From assembly GCA_032000125.1 (NCBI GenBank), contig DAMALH010000001.1, positions 141,425 through 205,424 of the forward strand: a stretch of DNA of 64,000 nucleotides, read 5' to 3'. Positions 34,699 through 40,696 of this stretch are shown here, piece by piece (position 1 is the first letter of the stretch; each line of letters begins with the position of its first letter). Source of the DNA: Dryocola sp032000125. Lineage in GTDB: Bacteria; Pseudomonadota; Gammaproteobacteria; Enterobacterales; Enterobacteriaceae. The notes beneath the pieces were generated by a model. It was not told the DNA's origin and ran no database searches. It saw nothing but the letters and a program-made list of their open reading frames with translations. A program made the translations under genes and the position numbers.

Positions 34699-35193
34699 AT
34701 GAGCATTTCCTTTGTACGCATTGACGACCGGGTGATCCACGGCCAGCTCGTCACCCGCTGGGCGAAAGAGCTACCGTGCGACGGCATCGTTGCCGTTGAT
34801 GACGCGGTTGCCGCCGACCCGCTGCTCTCCTCGGTAATGAAGGGTGCCGTGCAGGACATCAAAGTCTGGCTGTTTGATACCGCCACGGCGATCGAAAAGC
34901 TGCCGAAAATCATCGCCAGCGAAAAGCGCTATTTCGTGATAGGTAAATCGCCCGTCACGCTCAAACGTATCGAAGAAGCGGGCATCAGCCTGCAAAACGC
35001 CAACCGCAAAATTAACGTCGGGCCGATGAGCGCCCGCGCCGGCACGACCACCATCGGGCCTAACCAGTCAGTAAGCCCGGAAGAAGCGGCAGCGTTTGAT
35101 TTCCTGTCGCAACGCGGCCATCAGGTTGAGTTTCGTCTGGTGCCGGACGCCAGCAGCTATAGCTGGCAGGACGCGCGTCTTAAAATTAAATAG
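34699..35193 (+). CDS. Mannose-family PTS enzyme IIB
   Basis: A 164-residue IIB protein. The phospho-histidine is H14 in VRIDDRVIHGQLVTRW, followed by the usual IVAVDDAVAADPLLSSVMKGA segment; NVGPMSARAGTTTIG lies near the active-site face. It transfers phosphate to the sugar bound by IIC/IID. Shine-Dalgarno AAGGGGGAA precedes the ATG. It sits in the order IIA-IIB-IIC-IID. Confidence 0.92.
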   Translation: MSISFVRIDDRVIHGQLVTRWAKELPCDGIVAVDDAVAADPLLSSVMKGAVQDIKVWLFDTATAIEKLPKIIASEKRYFVIGKSPVTLKRIEEAGISLQNANRKINVGPMSARAGTTTIGPNQSVSPEEAAAFDFLSQRGHQVEFRLVPDASSYSWQDARLKIK

Positions 35194-35204
35194 AGGAATG
35201 CATT

Positions 35205-35999
35205 ATGGCTTTTGAAGCTGCATTAATCGGCATTCTCTGTTACCTCGGTGCGCTTAGCAGCCCCTGGCTGCTGGGGCTTACCGGAGGCTGGTATTTAATT
35301 ACCCGCCCGCTGGTTTCAGGAATGCTGGTCGGATTTATTCTCGGCGATGTGCAAACCGGGATTATCATCGGCGTGGCCGTGCAGGCGGTGTATATCGCGA
35401 TGGTTACTCCCGGCGGTTCCATGCCCGCCGATCTTAACTTTGTCGCTTTTCCGGCAATTGCGCTGGGCATTTTATCTGATAAAGGCCCGGAAGTTGCCGT
35501 CGCCCTGGCGGCAACCATCGGCATTGCTGGCACCGTGTTGTTTAACGCCATGCTGGTTCTCAACTCGTGGTGGAACCACCGGGCTGACGTCGCGCTGGAA
35601 AATGGCGACGAGCGCGGCCTTTACCTCAATAGCGCTATCTGGCCGCAGATCACTAACTTCCTGATGCGCTTTATCCCAACGTTTATCGCCGTTTATTTTG
35701 GCGCGCAGTACATCAACGCCTTTATGGACAGCCTGCCGCAAATCGTGCTGTCGACGATGAACGTGCTCGGCGGCATTTTGCCCGCGGTAGGTATCGCTAT
35801 TCTGCTTAAGCAGATAATCAAAAACTACAGCATGCTGATTTACTTCCTGGTGGGCTTCATCTGCATCGTCTTCTTAAAGCTCAATATGGTGGCGCTGGTG
35901 ATTGTCGGGGCGCTGCTGGCGCTTATCCATTACAACTATAAGCCGGAACCGCAGGCGGTAAGCGCGGTTAAGCCGGCTGACGACGAGGATGAATTCTGA
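35205..35999 (+). CDS. Mannose-family PTS enzyme IIC
   Basis: A 264-residue membrane protein of the ManY/SorA type. Family motifs are FILGDVQTGIIIGVAVQAVYI (near 43-63) and TPGGSMPADLNFVAFPAIAL (near 68-87), with about seven to nine hydrophobic segments. With IID it forms the sugar-translocating channel. Its stop overlaps the IID start (TGATG). Confidence 0.92.
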   Translation: MAFEAALIGILCYLGALSSPWLLGLTGGWYLITRPLVSGMLVGFILGDVQTGIIIGVAVQAVYIAMVTPGGSMPADLNFVAFPAIALGILSDKGPEVAVALAATIGIAGTVLFNAMLVLNSWWNHRADVALENGDERGLYLNSAIWPQITNFLMRFIPTFIAVYFGAQYINAFMDSLPQIVLSTMNVLGGILPAVGIAILLKQIIKNYSMLIYFLVGFICIVFLKLNMVALVIVGALLALIHYNYKPEPQAVSAVKPADDEDEF

Positions 36000-36814
36000 T
36001 GGAAGAACGTAAACTCACCCGCCGGGATCTCAGGCGCTGCTGGCGTAGCTGGATGATGTATAACCTCTCATCCATGAGCTTTGAACGCCTGGAATCTTTT
36101 GGCTTCTGCCTGAGCATGCTGCCGGTGGCGAAAAAGCTCTATCCCGACGAGCAGGAACGCAAAGATATGCTCAAGCGCCACGCGTCCTTTTACAATACCG
36201 AGCCGCAGCTAGGCGCGATTGTTAACGGCATGGTGCTGGGGCTTGAAGAAAAGCGCGCGAACGGAGAACCAATAGACGGCGAGACCATCAACACCCTGAA
36301 AGTGGGTCTGATGGGTCCGGTTGCCGGCATCGGCGATTCCATGATCCCCGGCATGCTGATCCCTATTTTGCTGAGTATCGGCATGGCGCTGGCGGCAGGC
36401 GGCAATATTCTCGGACCGCTGTTTTACTGCGTTGCCTGGCTTGCGATTATCATTCCCGGTTCCTGGTTCCTGTTTTTAAAGGGTTACCGCATGGGGTCGA
36501 CCTCCGTTGAAATGCTGGTCAGCAGCAAATCAACGCGCCTGCGTGAAGCGCTATCTTTGCTTGGCGTGTTCGTGATGGGCGGCGTGGCGGCAAGCTACGT
36601 GAAGCTTGGCACCGGGCTGGAATTCGTCACCAAAGACGGGGTGAACATCCACCTGCAACAGATGCTGGATGGCATATTCCCTCAGCTTCTGCCGCTTATC
36701 GTGGTGATTGGCACCTGGTATTTAATGGCGAAACGCGGCGTTTCTCCGGTGAAAGCGATGCTGCTTTTGCTGGTGCTGGCGGCGTTAGGCGTGGCGATCG
36801 GGTTGTTTGCTTAA
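35999..36814 (+). CDS. Mannose-family PTS enzyme IID
   Basis: A 271-residue IID protein of the ManZ family. It starts with the typical RRDLRRCWRSWMMYNLSSMSFERLESFGF, and carries GLMGPVAGIGDSMIPGMLIP (near 102-121), followed by hydrophobic segments at the C-terminus. Translationally coupled to IIC by a 3-bp overlap. Last gene of the operon. Confidence 0.92.
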   Translation: MEERKLTRRDLRRCWRSWMMYNLSSMSFERLESFGFCLSMLPVAKKLYPDEQERKDMLKRHASFYNTEPQLGAIVNGMVLGLEEKRANGEPIDGETINTLKVGLMGPVAGIGDSMIPGMLIPILLSIGMALAAGGNILGPLFYCVAWLAIIIPGSWFLFLKGYRMGSTSVEMLVSSKSTRLREALSLLGVFVMGGVAASYVKLGTGLEFVTKDGVNIHLQQMLDGIFPQLLPLIVVIGTWYLMAKRGVSPVKAMLLLLVLAALGVAIGLFA

Positions 36815-36824
36815 GAAATTAAAG

Positions 36825-36843
36825 GGGTGGCTTCGCGCCACCC
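36825..36843. terminator. Hairpin between IID and the convergent cupin isomerase gene
   Basis: GGGTGGC / GCCACCC stem of 7 bp with loop TTCGC in the 37-bp gap. On the minus strand it is followed by CTTTAATTTCTT, a moderate U-rich tail. Probably a shared terminator. Confidence 0.6.
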
Positions 36844-36851
36844 ATAAACGA

Positions 36852-37634
36852 TCAAGGATGAAAATTCACCCATTTTTGCGCCGCCATTCCCGGCTTTGAA
36901 ATAAACTGGAAGCGTGCCGGATCCTCAATAAACTGCTGATAAAGCGGCTCGTCGGTTATGCCAAACTCAGAATAGCTACGCGGTGAAATCACCTGTAATC
37001 GCCCCGGCAAGTAACGGCGGTTATGCTGCCAGGCAATATGTTCATCCTGCAATAGCGGATACCAGGCCAGCCCTTTGTATGCCCGCACCGCATCGTATTC
37101 AAATCCGTATTCACGGTCACACCAGGCGCCAAACGTCAGCGGTTCATCCGGTGAGGCGGAAACGGTGGCATGCGCCCAACCCGGCGGCACCAGCACCTTT
37201 TCGCCAGGCCCGGCGCAGACGGCGAAGCAGCGTCCGGGATCGTCAGCTACGTATTCCTGCATATAGATAATCGCCTTGCCCTGCCAGATTTCATACAGCT
37301 CCGGCGGCGACCAGCCGCTGTGCTCGCTGATGCGGTGGACATGGCCCTGGCTGCGAATGGGCTCATCGCCCAGCCGCCCGCTGGCGTACGTCACCACGCC
37401 AAACAGCAGCATGCGCTTTTTTAGCTCTTCGCGATCCTTAAGACGTGAGACATCCATCGCGATGGCATACACATCCTCAGGACCCGTACAGTGGGGATCG
37501 CGCAGCGAGGCCCGGATCCGATCGAGCTTACGGATTTCCGGCAGCGGGCCTATCGCCTCTTCGCCATAGCTAAAGCCCATAGGCGAATGGTTAATCGTCA
37601 TATCGAGGCCAAAATTGAAGCGTTGCTTAGCCAT
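36852..37634 (-). CDS. Cupin-type (archaeal-type) glucose-6-phosphate isomerase homologue
   Basis: A 260-residue cupin of the GPI family (PF06560-like by recognition). Metal-ligand candidates: H98 and H100 in SQGHVHRISEH, E112 in PPELYEIWQGKAI, and H155 in PPGWAHATVS. Relatives interconvert glucose 6-phosphate and fructose 6-phosphate and are unrelated to Pgi. It faces the PTS operon, but its promoter carries the same 16-bp operator, so it belongs to the same regulon. Its Shine-Dalgarno AGAGG lies within an upstream 21-codon ORF that overlaps its start by 8 bp. Confidence 0.85.
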   Translation of the reverse strand: MAKQRFNFGLDMTINHSPMGFSYGEEAIGPLPEIRKLDRIRASLRDPHCTGPEDVYAIAMDVSRLKDREELKKRMLLFGVVTYASGRLGDEPIRSQGHVHRISEHSGWSPPELYEIWQGKAIIYMQEYVADDPGRCFAVCAGPGEKVLVPPGWAHATVSASPDEPLTFGAWCDREYGFEYDAVRAYKGLAWYPLLQDEHIAWQHNRRYLPGRLQVISPRSYSEFGITDEPLYQQFIEDPARFQFISKPGMAAQKWVNFHP

Positions 37635-37692
37635 TTTGCACCTCTTTTACGCGGATGCTACCGCCCCGCGGCATGCTGAAATTCATACTCAT
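37627..37692 (-). CDS. Possible 21-codon leader ORF upstream of the cupin isomerase
   Basis: ATG at 37692, preceded by CCGGAG 7-8 bases upstream; it encodes a 21-residue peptide starting MSMNFSMPRGGS and ending KEVQNG, with its TAA overlapping the first codons of the isomerase gene (ATGGCTAAG). No hydrophobic segment or known family is seen. The placement would allow translational coupling, or it may be chance. Not recognised. Confidence 0.35.
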   Translation of the reverse strand: MSMNFSMPRGGSIRVKEVQNG

Positions 37693-37735
37693 TGTTTTTC
37701 TCCGGCCCAAGGAGAACTGCCCGATCAGTATAGTA

Positions 37736-37751
37736 GGTTAAACGATTAACC
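37736..37751. promoter_or_regulatory. LacI-type operator 3 with the promoter of the cupin isomerase gene
   Basis: GGTTAAACGATTAACC is a near-perfect palindrome of the same family as the two operators 4-5 kb away. On the minus strand it lies between TTGGGT (a -35 candidate) and TATACT (a -10 candidate), 16 bp apart. A repressor bound here would occlude the promoter. Confidence 0.78.
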
Positions 37752-37795
37752 CAATGCCTGGCCCGAAGAAAAGCGATCTTCGTCGCGCTTAAAAA

Positions 37796-38713
37796 TTACG
37801 GCGCCAGCGCCAGCACGTCGGCTACCCAGGCGCGAAATCCCGGTACGTCCAGACCAAGCGCAACCTGCGCATTAGCCTGTTGCCTATAGCGGTTTTCAAT
37901 GTCCACAACCGTTGCGCCTGCCGTATATTCGCCCTTAGTTTCCACCGCCACAAAACAGGATTGCATGCGAAACAGCTCCGGCTTTACTAACCAGGCAATC
38001 GCGCACAGATCGTGCATGCGCAAGCCGGTTGCCATGCTGCCGCTACGGTAGTGGCTAAACAGCGCATGGAGCATTTTTGCGGTCTGGTTGAGCTGCGCAA
38101 GCCGCTGCAAATAGTCAGGGCTAAGCAGCGCCTGATTGGTCACATCCAGGCCACACATCACGATATCCAGCCCGCTATCAAATACGCGCGCGGCGGCTTC
38201 CGGGTCAATAGCGATATTAAATTCGGCATTTGGCGTGAAGTTACCCCGTCCGGCTGAGCCGCCCATCATTACCAGACGTTTTATTTTGCTCTTGCTGTGC
38301 GGGTACTGCGTTAATAACAGCGCGATATTGGTCAGCGGGCCGATGGTGACCAGCGTAACGGGCTCGTCGCTGTTATTAAGGCAGCGGTAAATCGCCTCGA
38401 AAGCGGGCAAGTCGAGCGGCCTGCGAGAGTGTTCAACGAAAGCGTAACCTTCCATGCCGGATTCGCCATGAACGTAAGCGGCATCGCGCAGCTTACGCAC
38501 CAGCGGCGCGGCGGCGCCCTGCGCAACAGGAATATCTTTCTGCCAGAAATGCATAAGTTGCAGCGCGTTACGCGTGGTTTTTTCTATTGAAACATTACCG
38601 GCAACGGTGGTGATAAGCTTTACATCAAGCTGCGGCGCAAAGAGCGCGGCGGCAATCGCCACCGCGTCGTCGATACCGGGATCGGTATCAAGGATGATTG
38701 GGGTTTTGCTCAT
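37796..38713 (-). CDS. rihC: Ribonucleoside hydrolase RihC
   Basis: A 305-residue inosine/uridine-preferring nucleoside hydrolase. The calcium-binding N-terminus ILDTDPGIDDAVAIA (near 7-21), GPLTNIALLL, the NAEFNIAIDPEAA loop and the MHDLCAIAWLV motif are all present. It hydrolyses purine and pyrimidine ribonucleosides to base and ribose. The ATG at 38713 follows GGAGGAAAGC; the frame runs 45 bp further upstream without an RBS. In E. coli rihC likewise lies between dapB and ispH, so the sugar island sits between dapB and rihC. Confidence 0.95.
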   Translation of the reverse strand: MSKTPIILDTDPGIDDAVAIAAALFAPQLDVKLITTVAGNVSIEKTTRNALQLMHFWQKDIPVAQGAAAPLVRKLRDAAYVHGESGMEGYAFVEHSRRPLDLPAFEAIYRCLNNSDEPVTLVTIGPLTNIALLLTQYPHSKSKIKRLVMMGGSAGRGNFTPNAEFNIAIDPEAAARVFDSGLDIVMCGLDVTNQALLSPDYLQRLAQLNQTAKMLHALFSHYRSGSMATGLRMHDLCAIAWLVKPELFRMQSCFVAVETKGEYTAGATVVDIENRYRQQANAQVALGLDVPGFRAWVADVLALAP

Positions 38714-38724
38714 GCTTTCCTCCA

Positions 38725-38758
38725 TAAAAAATGCCAGACGGTTTGACCCGGCTGGCAT
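38725..38758 (-). terminator. Terminator of the ribF-ispH operon
   Basis: Stem ATGCCAG / CTGGCAT extended by CGG/CCG with one mismatch; on the minus strand followed by TTTTTTAT. It lies 26 bp after the ispH stop and just before rihC. Confidence 0.8.
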
Positions 38759-38784
38759 CTTCTCATTTTCGTAAGCGCTCTGCG

Positions 38785-39735
38785 TTACTCTACTTCACGA
38801 ACATCCATACGCAGCTCGCGCGGCACTTCAAAGACGATATTTTCTTCGCGCCCCGTCAGCTCGCGGGTTTCGCTGCCGCCCAGCTCACGCAGGCGGGCAA
38901 GCACGTTCTGCACCAGCACATCCGGCGCGGACGCGCCAGCGGTAACGCCAACGCATTTCGCGGCTGTAACCCACTCTTCCTGGATATCCGCCGCATCATC
39001 AATCAGATAGGCCGCTTTGCCCATACGTTGCGCAAGCTCGGCCAGGCGATTGGAGTTGGACGAGTTTTTCGAGCCGACCACCAGCACCACATCCGCTTCA
39101 TCCGCCAGCGCACGCACCGCTTCCTGACGGTTGGTGGTGGCGTAGCAAATGTCATCTTTACGAGGACCGATAATTTTGGGGAAGCGGCTACGCAGCGCGT
39201 CAATCACATCGGAAGTATCATCCACGGAAAGCGTGGTCTGCGTCATAAACGAAAGCCTGGACTCATCTTTCACGTCCAGCTTGCTGACGTCTTCCGGTGA
39301 TTCCACCAGGTACATCCCCCCTTTCGGGTTACTGTACTGGCCCATGGTGCCTTCCACTTCCGGGTGGCCTGCGTGACCAATCAGAATGGACTCTTCACCA
39401 CGGCGGCTGGCGCGCGCCACTTCCATATGCACTTTGGTCACCAGCGGGCAGGTTGCATCAAATACCGTTAGATCACGGCCTTTTGCCTCGTTGCGTACCG
39501 CCTGGGAAACGCCGTGCGCGGAGAAAATCAGGATAGCGCCATCCGGCACCTCGCTGATTTGTTCGATAAAAATCGCCCCGCGCGCGCGCAGGCTGTCCAC
39601 CACATAGCGGTTATGCACCACTTCATGACGGACATAAATTGGCGCGCCGTACAGGGCCAGCGCGTTTTCCACAATGCTGATAGCGCGGTCGACCCCGGCA
39701 CAAAAGCCGCGTGGGTTAGCCAACAGGATCTGCAT
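38785..39735 (-). CDS. ispH: 4-hydroxy-3-methylbut-2-enyl diphosphate reductase
   Basis: A 316-residue iron-sulfur enzyme, the last step of the MEP isoprenoid pathway. The three cluster cysteines are C12 (NPRGFCAGVDRA), one in FDATCPLVTKVH near 96, and one in DDICYATTNRQ near 197. Last gene of ribF-ileS-lspA-fkpB-ispH. Its first 20 bp overlap fkpB, because fkpB reads through the point where E. coli fkpB stops. Confidence 0.97.
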   Translation of the reverse strand: MQILLANPRGFCAGVDRAISIVENALALYGAPIYVRHEVVHNRYVVDSLRARGAIFIEQISEVPDGAILIFSAHGVSQAVRNEAKGRDLTVFDATCPLVTKVHMEVARASRRGEESILIGHAGHPEVEGTMGQYSNPKGGMYLVESPEDVSKLDVKDESRLSFMTQTTLSVDDTSDVIDALRSRFPKIIGPRKDDICYATTNRQEAVRALADEADVVLVVGSKNSSNSNRLAELAQRMGKAAYLIDDAADIQEEWVTAAKCVGVTAGASAPDVLVQNVLARLRELGGSETRELTGREENIVFEVPRELRMDVREVE

Positions 39736-40186
39736 TCAACGCCTCCAGTACCGGGTCGATTTCCAGTACTTCGATATCAAAATGAATGGTTTGCCCGGCG
39801 AGCGGGTGATTAAAGTCAACGGTGATGGAATCGCCGTTCACTTCACGCACGACGCCCGGCATTTCGCTGCCATCCATTGCGGTGAAAAGCATAATCGCAC
39901 CCGGCTCCGGCTCGCCCGCGTCAACGAATTCGCGACGCGAGAAATACTGGATCATGTCCGGGCTGGGTATACCAAACGCGGATTCTGGCGCCAGAGAAAA
40001 AGCTGTCTTATCCCCGGCTTTCAGGCCGACAAGCCGATCTTCCAGGCCCGGCGACAGGGTTTCATCGCCAAGGGTGAAGAGCGCCGGTTTGCCGTTGTTA
40101 CGGGTGGACTCGGCGGTGGAGCCGTCTTCGAGTTTCAGCGTGAAATGCACCAAAACTCTGCTGTTGGCCTGTATAGACTCAGCCAT
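39716..40186 (-). CDS. fkpB: FKBP-type peptidyl-prolyl isomerase FkpB (SlpA)
   Basis: A 156-residue FKBP with an inserted IF domain: LVHFTLKLEDGSTAEST at the start and the SRREFVDAGEPEPGAIMLFTA and DFNHPLAGQTIHFDIEVLEID segments. It catalyses proline isomerisation and acts as a cytoplasmic chaperone. E. coli FkpB, as I recall it, ends at LEIDPALEA (149 aa); here LEALNADPVG adds seven residues and overlaps ispH by 20 bp. Between lspA and ispH in the conserved operon. Confidence 0.95.
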   Translation of the reverse strand: MAESIQANSRVLVHFTLKLEDGSTAESTRNNGKPALFTLGDETLSPGLEDRLVGLKAGDKTAFSLAPESAFGIPSPDMIQYFSRREFVDAGEPEPGAIMLFTAMDGSEMPGVVREVNGDSITVDFNHPLAGQTIHFDIEVLEIDPVLEALNADPVG

Positions 40187-40189
40187 TGG

Positions 40190-40696
40190 TTACCCTTTTT
40201 GCTTTGCGGGCTTGCTGGAAGAGACAAAGAATCCCTCCAGCACGATCAGCGCCGCGCCGATACAGATTGCCGTATCGGCCAGATTGAAGGTGGCAAAGTG
40301 CCAGTCGCCAATATAGAAATCGATCATATCGACCACAAAACCGTGCCACAGTCTGTCGAACAGGTTGCCCAGCGCGCCGCCAATAATTAAAGCATAGGCG
40401 ATATTATTGAGCTTCTGGCTCGCTTTGGCGCGATACATCAGCACGGCCAGCACCACGCTGATGCCGATAGCGATGCCGGCGAAGAACCAGCGCTGCCAGC
40501 CGCCTTTATCGGCAAGGAAGCTAAATGCCGCACCATAGTTACGGGCGTAGTGCAGGTTAAGCGACGGGAACAGGGATACGGTATCCCCCAGCATAAAATG
40601 CTGGAGAATAAGGTACTTGCTGCCCAGGTCAACGATCAGCACCACCACCACCAGCCACAGCCAGCGCAGGCCGGTTGAAAGAATCGATTTACTCAT
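40190..40696 (-). CDS. lspA: Lipoprotein signal peptidase
   Basis: A 168-residue signal peptidase II with four transmembrane helices. The two catalytic aspartates lie in NLFDRLWHGFVVDMIDFY and FNLADTAICIG near residues 120-145. It cleaves prolipoprotein signal peptides after diacylglyceryl modification, including those of the two lipoproteins in this window. Its start shares 1 bp with the ileS stop (TGATG-type junction). Confidence 0.97.
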   Translation of the reverse strand: MSKSILSTGLRWLWLVVVVLIVDLGSKYLILQHFMLGDTVSLFPSLNLHYARNYGAAFSFLADKGGWQRWFFAGIAIGISVVLAVLMYRAKASQKLNNIAYALIIGGALGNLFDRLWHGFVVDMIDFYIGDWHFATFNLADTAICIGAALIVLEGFFVSSSKPAKQKG

